A stretch of 10,873 bases of DNA from Oscillospiraceae bacterium (GTDB lineage: Bacteria > Bacillota > Clostridia > Oscillospirales > CAG-272): positions 1 to 10,873 of the forward strand of contig SVTU01000043.1 of NCBI GenBank assembly GCA_015063655.1, given 5' to 3'. Position 1 is the stretch's first letter. Each line of letters begins with the position of its first letter. The notes below the pieces were generated by a model. That model was given only the letters and a program-made list of their open reading frames with translations. It made no database searches and was not told where the DNA came from. A program made the translations under genes and the position numbers. Shown in pieces: positions 5,905-10,873 of the stretch.

Positions 5905-7629
5905 TTATTCAAGGATAGCACCTCCCATCTGTGACTCGCTGATCTCACGGTAAATATCACAAGTGGCGAGAAGCTCCTCATGCGTACCACATGCCACGGC
6001 TCTGCCCTCCTCCAATACCAGTATCTTGCGACAGGACATGACCGAGCTGACACGCTGTGCCACCACGATCAGCGTGGTTTCCTCCAAATCCTCTCTGATC
6101 GCCCTGCGTAATCTGGCATCCGTTTTGTAATCCAAGGCAGAGGAGGCATCATCGAGAATCAGAAGCTCAGGGCTGCCTGCCAGCGCACGGGCAATGAGAA
6201 TGCGTTGCTTTTGCCCACCACTGACGTTGGTTCCCTTAGACGTAAGCATATGGTTATAGCCGTCCTCAAGCTGCTCAATAAACTCCGAGGCCTGCGCCAT
6301 GCGGGCGGCACGGTATACCGCCTCGTCGGAAATATCCCGACCGAAGCGAATGTTCTCCATAACGGTATCGGCATATATAAAATCGTTCTGCATCACCACG
6401 CCAAAGCGGGTATTCAGCTCCTCGTGGGACATACATCGGATATCCTGACCGTCAAGGCGGATGCCGCCCTCTCTTACGTCATAAAACCTCATAAGAAGAG
6501 CGCACAGCGTAGTCTTTCCGCTGCCCGTAGCCCCGATCACGCCAAGGCTCTCACCCTTTTCGAGGGTAAGAGAGATATGCGACAGGTTGTCCTTCTTACC
6601 AAGATACGAGAAGGATACGTCGTCAAACACCAAAAACGGTTCTCCGCTGCGGCGGGGATACGCCCCCTGCTCGGCTACCCGAAGATCCTCCTCCGTCCGT
6701 ATGACCTCGGCAATACGTCCCGCTGAGGCCGCACACTTGGAATACTGAACAAAGATCCTTGTGATGCCAAGCATCGCCATGGACATCATGGTAAAATACT
6801 GAATAAAGGCAATGATCTTGCCCGGCTGTGTCAGATCTCGGTTAACAAGAAAAGCACCCACGAGAATAACCATGCACAGTCCGAAATTCAAAAAGAAGGT
6901 CACAAGCGGGTTCGATCCTGCCATGGTGATGCTGGCCCTCTGCTCGTCCTCAACAAGGCGACGGTTGGCTTTGTCGTATTTCTCCGTCTCGTAATCGATC
7001 TTGGAAAGAGCCTTGATCACGCGGATGCCCTGCGCATCCTCACGCACCACACGCACCATGGCATCAACCGAGCCTTGGCTCTTGCGAAACAGCGGTATGC
7101 CTCGCCTCGTGATGCCGTATACGGTGATAAAGATAAAGGGGAGAACGGCCACCATCACCAGCGTCAGATTGCGGTCAAGCAACAGTGTGACGATCAGTCC
7201 GCCCGTCAGGAGCATAGGCGCTCTAACGCCCATGCGCATGCTCATGCCCACGAAATGGTGTACGTTGTAGGTATCCGAGGTCAGGCGAGACTCTAAGCTC
7301 GGCACGGTGAACGCATCGATCTGGGCGGGACTGAGCAACAGAATTCTTTCAAACAGATCGTGCCGCACACGGTAAGAGGTATTGCGTGCCACCCTTGCCG
7401 CCATACGGTTAGCGATCACGTTGCCGAGGAGCGCAAGCGTTGCACAAGCAAGCATGCAAGCACCGAATAGCACCACCAAGCGCACCTGCCCCGTAGGGAC
7501 AACGTTATCCAAAATATGACTGAGGATATACGGGATAGCAAGCTCGACAAGCGTGCCTGCCGTTTTGATGATCAGGGCAACCGTGATGAACCATTTATAC
7601 GACTTTAAGTACGATAACAGAAATTTCAT
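5905..7629 (-). CDS. ABC exporter half-transporter, degenerate-site subunit
   Basis: This 574-aa fused permease-ATPase has a membrane domain at about residues 13-300 with six hydrophobic helices and an ATPase domain at about 332-574. Motifs are Walker A GATGSGKT (366-373), Q-loop Gln414, an intact signature NVSGGQKQ (468-475), Walker B LLILDD (489-494) with Asp494 in place of the catalytic Glu, D-loop SALD, and Gln525 in place of the switch His (VAQRVS). This combination is the known hallmark of the degenerate-site partner in heterodimeric exporters such as TM287/288, BmrCD or LmrCD. It should dimerise with the product of the next gene, whose start follows 1 nt after this stop. The ATG (7627-7629) is preceded by GAGGT, which overlaps the DUF1934 stop. 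The role is probably drug, lipid or peptide export, and the substrate is unknown. Confidence 0.96.
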   Translation of the reverse strand: MKFLLSYLKSYKWFITVALIIKTAGTLVELAIPYILSHILDNVVPTGQVRLVVLFGACMLACATLALLGNVIANRMAARVARNTSYRVRHDLFERILLLSPAQIDAFTVPSLESRLTSDTYNVHHFVGMSMRMGVRAPMLLTGGLIVTLLLDRNLTLVMVAVLPFIFITVYGITRRGIPLFRKSQGSVDAMVRVVREDAQGIRVIKALSKIDYETEKYDKANRRLVEDEQRASITMAGSNPLVTFFLNFGLCMVILVGAFLVNRDLTQPGKIIAFIQYFTMMSMAMLGITRIFVQYSKCAASAGRIAEVIRTEEDLRVAEQGAYPRRSGEPFLVFDDVSFSYLGKKDNLSHISLTLEKGESLGVIGATGSGKTTLCALLMRFYDVREGGIRLDGQDIRCMSHEELNTRFGVVMQNDFIYADTVMENIRFGRDISDEAVYRAARMAQASEFIEQLEDGYNHMLTSKGTNVSGGQKQRILIARALAGSPELLILDDASSALDYKTDARLRRAIREDLEETTLIVVAQRVSSVMSCRKILVLEEGRAVACGTHEELLATCDIYREISESQMGGAILE

Positions 7630-7641
7630 ACGGACATGACC

Positions 7642-8130
7642 TCACAGTATCCTCAGCGTAAAATGCGTTCTCTCGGCCTTTGCTCCCCGTATCTCCACCA
7701 CGTAGTCTAAAAAGAGTGTACCCTCTGTGAGGATACGGTTGTCTACGGCATAGGTGCGCACGCCGATCTCAAACGGCATGATAGGCGTTTGGTAGATGCA
7801 GTGATGACGCTTGCCCCTCTCAAACACTAGCGTGGTAGACACACTGCCACTTCGGTACATGCTCACAAGCCCGGGATCGGACACGGAAAAGGACACCACC
7901 GTCTCAGAGCCCTCCATGCCCGTAAGCTCGGTTTCCTCGTAGGAGAGCGTAACACACCCGTCACTCACCGTCATCGTTCCCTCGGTGTACAGCTCAATAT
8001 TGTCCTCCTCATCGAAGGACTGCTCGCCTTCTATTTCCTCGTCCGTATCCGAAAAAGAGGAGAAAAAGGCCTCCTCCACGTCATATCGGCAGGACAGTAT
8101 TTTCATTCTGATCGCCTTGCTTTGCTCCAT
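7642..8130 (-). CDS. DUF1934 (YwiB-like) beta-barrel protein
   Basis: This 162-aa cytoplasmic protein is of the DUF1934 family, a small lipocalin-like beta barrel. The core is plain: NIELYTEGTM, LSYEETELTGMEGSET (63-78), VSMYRSGSVSTTLVFERGKRH (89-109), CIYQTPIMPFEIGVRT (111-126) and the C-terminal LFLDYVVEIRG strand. Family function is unknown. The start at 8128-8130 is chosen because GAGGT lies 7 nt upstream; a start at the internal Met9 would lack a good site. Residues about 19-44 form a strongly acidic stretch (DTDEEIEGEQSFDEEDN) that lengthens the N-terminal region beyond the family core. It is first in a three-gene operon with the ABC pair, 12 nt before the next start, with its own promoter at 8161-8189. 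No signal peptide or membrane helix is seen. Confidence 0.92.
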   Translation of the reverse strand: MEQSKAIRMKILSCRYDVEEAFFSSFSDTDEEIEGEQSFDEEDNIELYTEGTMTVSDGCVTLSYEETELTGMEGSETVVSFSVSDPGLVSMYRSGSVSTTLVFERGKRHHCIYQTPIMPFEIGVRTYAVDNRILTEGTLFLDYVVEIRGAKAERTHFTLRIL

Positions 8131-8160
8131 GCTTTTACCTCACATACAGTTGTTCCTTAT

Positions 8161-8189
8161 ATTGTACCATATTCAACAGACCGTGTCAA
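8161..8189 (-). promoter_or_regulatory. Consensus promoter of DUF1934-ABC exporter operon
   Basis: Read on the minus strand, TTGACA (8184-8189) and TACAAT (8161-8166) are separated by 17 nt, with TGG directly before the -10 (extended -10 form). It sits in the 107-nt gap between the araC-type stop and the DUF1934 start. No terminator for the upstream regulator gene is evident, so some readthrough from it is possible. Confidence 0.85.
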
Positions 8190-8237
8190 TTTTTTGTTGC
8201 ATTTTTCTGCGATGATCCCGCCAAAAAACCTATCGTC

Positions 8238-9014
8238 TTACTGCTTCATGCTTCTGTATGCCGTCGGGGTACAGCCGACCAAGCTGCGGAATCGTTTAAC
8301 AAAATAGCTTGCGCTTTCAAAGCCGCATTGCTGACCGATGACCTGTATTGGCTCGGTGCTGTAACGAAGAAGATGCTTGGCCTTTTGTATGCGAATGGCA
8401 TGCAGCTCCTCCATCACGGTTCTTCCCTTTTCTTTTTTGAACTGACGGCACAGCGCATATTTATCCATATGCAACGCCCTCGCCACGTCGTCAAGTGACA
8501 GAGAGTCGGCATAGCGGCTCTCCAGCAGATGACAGGTGCGGTCTGACAGACTGTCTCGCTCGGACAGAAGGCTCGACAAAAGCTCTGTCAAAAGAGCATA
8601 CCCCTTGGCAGAACGCAAAAGCGGTGTCAGGCTATTCACGTTCTCATGAAGCTGTTCATAATCAGACAGAAAGGACGGAGAGACGGAAAAGGAAAAATGA
8701 TCCTCAAGGCCGAGGCAGGAAAAAAAGTCATCGTTCATCAAAAACGTGACCCACGCCGTAGAAAAGGCGGTATCCTGCGCACGGTATTCATGCGGTACGT
8801 TCGCACGGATAAACAAGCCCTCACCGACACCGATACGGTATTCTTTTCCGTCAAAAGCGAACAGACCGCAACCGTCCGTTACCCATATAAGATGATGTGC
8901 CATACAGCCGCTCGGGCGCAAGATGGGCGACTGCCTCGGCGTTCTTCCGATGGAATGGAGGATAAACGGCAGTGCCGCATACGTTTTGTTATGTATTTCA
9001 ATAAAGGAATGCAA
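8238..9014 (-). CDS. AraC-family transcriptional regulator with cupin sensor domain
   Basis: This 258-aa DNA-binding regulator has an N-terminal cupin-like ligand domain at about residues 15-90 (HHLIWVTDGCGLFAFDGKEY, GEGLFIRANVPHEYRA). The C-terminal AraC/XylS domain at about 160-258 has two helix-turn-helix units: SLSLDDVARALHMDKYALCR and then IQVIGQQCGFESASYFVKRF, with the family ending GCTPTAYR. Regulators of this build usually sense sugars or related small molecules. The start codon is TTG (9012-9014): AAGGAG at 9025-9030 sits 10 nt away, and no ATG or GTG in frame would keep the whole cupin domain. It diverges from the TIM-barrel gene at 9165, the most likely target; autoregulation is also likely because the promoters overlap. 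It reads towards the DUF1934-ABC operon, so a link to the exporter is possible but less supported. Confidence 0.94.
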   Translation of the reverse strand: MHSFIEIHNKTYAALPFILHSIGRTPRQSPILRPSGCMAHHLIWVTDGCGLFAFDGKEYRIGVGEGLFIRANVPHEYRAQDTAFSTAWVTFLMNDDFFSCLGLEDHFSFSVSPSFLSDYEQLHENVNSLTPLLRSAKGYALLTELLSSLLSERDSLSDRTCHLLESRYADSLSLDDVARALHMDKYALCRQFKKEKGRTVMEELHAIRIQKAKHLLRYSTEPIQVIGQQCGFESASYFVKRFRSLVGCTPTAYRSMKQ

Positions 9015-9044
9015 GATCGTTATACTCCTTTTTTAGATTAGCTA

Positions 9045-9073
9045 TTGATTTTCTGTTCAAAATGCAATATAAT
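9045..9073 (+). promoter_or_regulatory. Promoter of TIM-barrel isomerase gene
   Basis: TTGATT (9045-9050) and a perfect TATAAT (9068-9073) are separated by 17 nt. Transcription would start near 9080 and leave a leader of about 85 nt before the ATG at 9165. The weaker -35 fits a promoter that needs an activator. Its -10 overlaps the -10 of the opposing araC promoter by two bases. Confidence 0.65.
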
Positions 9074-9100
9074 AATACCATAGAACGGCCGAGTTGTAAA
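9072..9100 (-). promoter_or_regulatory. Promoter of AraC-family regulator gene
   Basis: Read on the minus strand, TTTACA (9095-9100) and TATTAT (9072-9077) are separated by 17 nt, with TGG before the -10. Each element has one mismatch to consensus. It lies face to face with the plus-strand promoter, so polymerase cannot occupy both at once. Confidence 0.6.
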
Positions 9101-9142
9101 GACAAAAATGGAATGATTGCTTGGCCGTATGAAAGAACAAGC
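9087..9142 (+). repeat. Degenerate tandem repeat, possible AraC-type operator
   Basis: GGCCGAGTTGTAAAGACAAA (9087-9106) and GGCCGTATGAAAGAACAAGC (9123-9142) share the GGCCG head and an AAAG/GAACA-like tail, in the same orientation 36 nt apart. The first copy covers the -35 of the araC promoter. The second lies in the leader of the isomerase gene. Direct repeats are the usual AraC-family operator form, but the match is imperfect and needs gaps. Confidence 0.3.
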
Positions 9143-9164
9143 CTAAATTAAGGAGAATACTGCC

Positions 9165-9917
9165 ATGAGACTGTGTGTGCCTATCCCCTGCTTTTTCAAA
9201 GGGGTTGATTTTTGCGAGGCGATCAGAGAGGTCGCCGCTCTCGGCTACGATGCCGTTGAGACCTACAATTGGAGGGATCTTGACCTTGAGGCGGTCAAGA
9301 AAACGCTGGACGAAACGGGCGTGGAGCTTTTGAGCATGTGCACCACCGATTTTCACCTCACCGAGCCGGAGCTTCGCAACCAATGGGTGGAGGGAGTACG
9401 TGAAAGCTGTGTCGCCGCACGGAAGCTTGGTGTGAAGCGTTTGATCACGCAGGTCGGCAAGGATACGGGCGCCCCCCGTGCCGAACAGCACGCCTCCATC
9501 GTAGAGGGCCTGCGTGCCGCATGCCCCTTCCTTTCGGAGTACGGCGTTACCATGATGATAGAGCCACTCAATACTTACGTCAATCACCCCGAATACTATC
9601 TGTGGTCATCGATTGAGGGCTTTGAGATCGTTCGCGAGGTCAATCACCCCAACGTCAAGGTGATATACGACATCTATCATCAGCAGATCATGGAGGGCAA
9701 CATCATACCGAACGTCACACAAAATCTGGATTGCATCGCCCACCTGCACGGCGCAGGCCACCCCGGCAGAAACGAGCTACAGTACGGAGAAAATGACTAC
9801 CGTGTGATCATTCGTGCCATTGACAAGGCAGGCTACAGGGGGGCACTTGGCCTTGAGTACAAGCCTCTGCTACCGCCGCTTGAGAGCCTGAGGCTCGCTA
9901 AGGAGCTGTACGGTTAA
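9165..9917 (+). CDS. Hydroxypyruvate isomerase-like TIM-barrel protein
   Basis: This 250-aa protein belongs to the xylose isomerase-like TIM-barrel superfamily (AP-endonuclease 2 fold), closest in pattern to the hydroxypyruvate isomerase (Hyi) group. Metal and catalytic positions are visible: Glu133 in MIEPLN, Asp169 and His172 in YDIYHQQIMEGN (168-179), His195 in HLHGAGHPGRNEL and Glu231 in GLEYKP. The GENDY and GYRGALGLEY motifs near the C-terminus are characteristic. Members interconvert aldose/ketose or hydroxypyruvate/tartronate semialdehyde using a divalent metal in the cytoplasm; the exact substrate is not decidable here. The length is close to the usual 250-265 aa. AAGGAG lies 9 nt from the ATG. 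It is a single-gene unit between a promoter shared with the divergent AraC-type regulator and a strong terminator, so it is probably controlled by that regulator. No sugar transporter or kinase is adjacent. Confidence 0.92.
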   Translation: MRLCVPIPCFFKGVDFCEAIREVAALGYDAVETYNWRDLDLEAVKKTLDETGVELLSMCTTDFHLTEPELRNQWVEGVRESCVAARKLGVKRLITQVGKDTGAPRAEQHASIVEGLRAACPFLSEYGVTMMIEPLNTYVNHPEYYLWSSIEGFEIVREVNHPNVKVIYDIYHQQIMEGNIIPNVTQNLDCIAHLHGAGHPGRNELQYGENDYRVIIRAIDKAGYRGALGLEYKPLLPPLESLRLAKELYG

Positions 9918-9921
9918 TCAT

Positions 9922-9968
9922 TCAAAAAAGAGAACAAATCGGTTTTACCGAAATGTTCTCTTTTTTGA
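9922..9968. terminator. Bidirectional intrinsic terminator
   Basis: The outer arms 9922-9936 and 9954-9968 pair perfectly over 15 bp (TCAAAAAAGAGAACA and its complement). Inside them is a second stem, CGGT (9940-9943) with ACCG (9947-9950). Runs of six A and six T at the outer ends give a U-tract on both strands. It lies 4 nt after the isomerase stop and 4 nt after the tadA stop on the other strand, so it serves both converging genes. Confidence 0.92.
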
Positions 9969-9972
9969 TATC

Positions 9973-10434
9973 TTACGTGGTGTGCCGTCTCTCGGCAAAA
10001 AAACCTTGCAGCAGGCTGCGGCTCTCGTCGGCAAGCAAGCCGCCGTCAAGAAGAACGGCTCTGTGAAAGGGGTAGGCGTTAAGCTGAAGCACGCTTCCGA
10101 ACGCCCCCGCCCGCTCGTCGGGCGCACCGTATACCACACGCCGAATGCGGGAATGCACGATCGCCCCCGCACACATAGGGCAAGGCTCCATGGTCACATA
10201 AAGCTCACAGCAGTCAAGCCGCCACGTTCCAAGCCTCTCGGAAGCCCTATGCAGGGCAATCATCTCGGCGTGCGCCATAGCGCACCCCTCGGCCTCACAG
10301 CGGTTATACCCTTCGCCAATGATCTCTCCGTCCTTCACCACAACGGCCCCAACGGGGACCTCTCCCTCCTCTGCCGCACGGCGTGCCAGGCAAAGGGCTT
10401 TTTCCATCCAAACAGCATCGCTCTCTTCGATCAT
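9973..10434 (-). CDS. tadA: tRNA-specific adenosine deaminase
   Basis: TadA deaminates adenosine 34 to inosine in the anticodon of tRNA-Arg(ACG), allowing wobble decoding; it is usually essential. The 153-aa product has the zinc-dependent cytidine deaminase fold with HAE at 55-57 (His55 zinc ligand, Glu57 proton shuttle) and PCPMCAGA (84-91; Cys85 and Cys88 zinc ligands). The flanking family motifs VPVGAVVV and NRCEAEGCAMAHAEM, and the RRVVYGAPD and GAFGS segments, are also present. The length is normal. The ATG overlaps the upstream CPBP gene's TGA in an ATGA junction, and a G-run 9 nt upstream may act as the ribosome site, so translation is probably coupled to the membrane protease gene. 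The 3' end is closed by the terminator at 9922-9968. Confidence 0.97.
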   Translation of the reverse strand: MIEESDAVWMEKALCLARRAAEEGEVPVGAVVVKDGEIIGEGYNRCEAEGCAMAHAEMIALHRASERLGTWRLDCCELYVTMEPCPMCAGAIVHSRIRRVVYGAPDERAGAFGSVLQLNAYPFHRAVLLDGGLLADESRSLLQGFFAERRHTT

Positions 10435-10873
10435 AGGAACATGCCCCCCAAATCCAGCAATCGAACGATCAGATCAAGCAGGCTCGTAATGGCCACAGAG
10501 GATGCAATCAGGCATGCGCACAGCACACCGAACACGAGCATCGTGGGTGTCCAAAAGAGGCGCACGGTGCGCTCCTCTGACACAGGATAGCGCATATAGC
10601 CATCGTGCGGCTCAAGGATCACGCCAAAGCTTCCGTTTTTGAATTTATTCTTCCGCTTGCGCTCATCAAGAAGCAAAAGACATACGACAGATACAACGCC
10701 AAGCACAAAGATACACAGATAAATCACGCCGCTGATCATGCCGGCGGACTGCTCCTCCCAATTGGACGCAATGACCGTATCCGCAACAGACATCAGATTG
10801 TTCGCAAAATGCACGATCACGCCGTACCATATTGAGCGGGTGCGCAGATAGATATATCCCAGCACAAGACCCG
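10431..10873 (-). CDS. CPBP-family intramembrane metalloprotease, C-terminal part
   Basis: Only the last 146 codons are visible; the gene enters from the right edge, so the GTG at 10863-10865 is an internal Val and not a start. The fragment opens GLVLGYIYLRTRSIWYGVIV followed by HFANN, which matches the last conserved CPBP (Abi/CAAX-protease-like) motif, with the HxxxN pair (His codon at 10809-10811) supplying a metal ligand in the membrane. Downstream are a helix VIYLCIFVLGVVSVVCLLLL, a basic loop DERKRKNKFKN, a polar stretch and a last helix around MLVFGVLCACLIASSVAI. This makes an unusually long tail after the motif. Members act as membrane proteases in bacteriocin self-immunity or protein processing. 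The earlier EExxxR catalytic motif lies outside the window, so activity cannot be judged. It is coupled to tadA by ATGA overlap. Confidence 0.85.
   Translation of the reverse strand, partial: GLVLGYIYLRTRSIWYGVIVHFANNLMSVADTVIASNWEEQSAGMISGVIYLCIFVLGVVSVVCLLLLDERKRKNKFKNGSFGVILEPHDGYMRYPVSEERTVRLFWTPTMLVFGVLCACLIASSVAITSLLDLIVRLLDLGGMFL

Noticed and set aside
5904..6053. 50-codon N-terminal extension of the 612-aa ABC subunit
   Set aside because: It would overlap the end of the upstream ABC gene by about 150 nt, encodes an Arg/Trp-rich sequence unlike an exporter N-terminus, and a start sits immediately after the upstream stop.
8190..8228. TTTTTTG/CAAAAAA inverted repeat between the araC-type stop and the DUF1934 promoter, considered as a terminator
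   Set aside because: The stem is only A-T pairs plus one G-C with a 25-nt loop, so it lacks the stability expected of an intrinsic terminator.
9074..9164. Possible riboswitch in the roughly 85-nt leader of the isomerase gene
   Set aside because: No recognisable aptamer core, and no terminator or anti-RBS hairpin before the start codon; regulation by the adjacent AraC-type protein explains the layout better.
9057..9587. A 176-codon minus-strand open frame
   Set aside because: It is antisense to the isomerase gene and crosses the shared promoter region; no family resemblance or ribosome site was seen.
9982..10590. A 202-codon plus-strand open frame
   Set aside because: It is antisense to tadA and the CPBP gene, both of which have unmistakable family motifs.
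1..10873. Defence system, prophage, insertion sequence or CRISPR array
   Set aside because: No transposase, integrase, nuclease-ATPase defence pair, terminal inverted repeats or spaced repeats were seen. The CPBP fragment alone does not indicate an immunity locus.

Overview
The window reads as an ordinary chromosomal stretch from a Gram-positive member of the Bacillota, most likely an anaerobic gut-type Clostridia (Oscillospirales or a neighbouring order). The grounds are strong AGGAG/GGAGG ribosome binding sites, textbook -35/-10 promoters with 17-nt spacers, families typical of that class (DUF1934, DUF4358, DUF3021-like, CPBP, and a Kae1/TsaD-like protein between nusB and xseA), lipoprotein signal peptides, and base composition near 50 % G+C judged by eye. 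There is no mobile element, CRISPR array, tRNA, rRNA or phage gene. Coding density is high: the longest non-coding gap is about 244 nt (2018-2261), and no gap exceeds 300 nt.

Layout. (1) 1-2146, minus strand: a housekeeping operon nusB > TsaD/Kae1-like > xseA. Both junctions overlap (4 and 8 nt), a consensus promoter drives it, and xseA runs off the left edge. (2) 2204-4021, plus strand: divergent from nusB, a perfect promoter drives a four-helix membrane protein, an SGNH-type exported hydrolase and a DUF4358 lipoprotein, which look like a small cell-envelope module. (3) 4028-4057: a 12-bp perfect hairpin separates this unit from the converging ABC operon. (4) 4065-8189, minus strand: DUF1934 protein > ABC exporter half A (574 aa) > ABC exporter half B (about 612 aa), from its own promoter. 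The motif defects in the two ATPase halves are complementary, as in asymmetric heterodimeric exporters. (5) 8238-9917: a minus-strand AraC-family regulator (TTG start) diverges from a plus-strand TIM-barrel sugar isomerase-like gene. Their promoters overlap at the -10 elements, and a degenerate tandem repeat lies beside them. (6) 9922-9968: a bidirectional terminator. (7) 9973-10873, minus strand: tadA, translationally coupled (ATGA) to the 3' end of a CPBP-type membrane protease gene that runs off the right edge.

How the genes work together. Region 1 couples transcription antitermination (NusB) and DNA repair (ExoVII). Region 2 probably acts outside the membrane on envelope material. Region 4 makes one two-subunit exporter. 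Region 5 is a self-contained regulator and enzyme pair for a carbohydrate-derived substrate. I found no convincing new defence or mobile system. The items most worth a second look are the TsaD-like paralogue, the envelope module and the overlapping divergent promoters.
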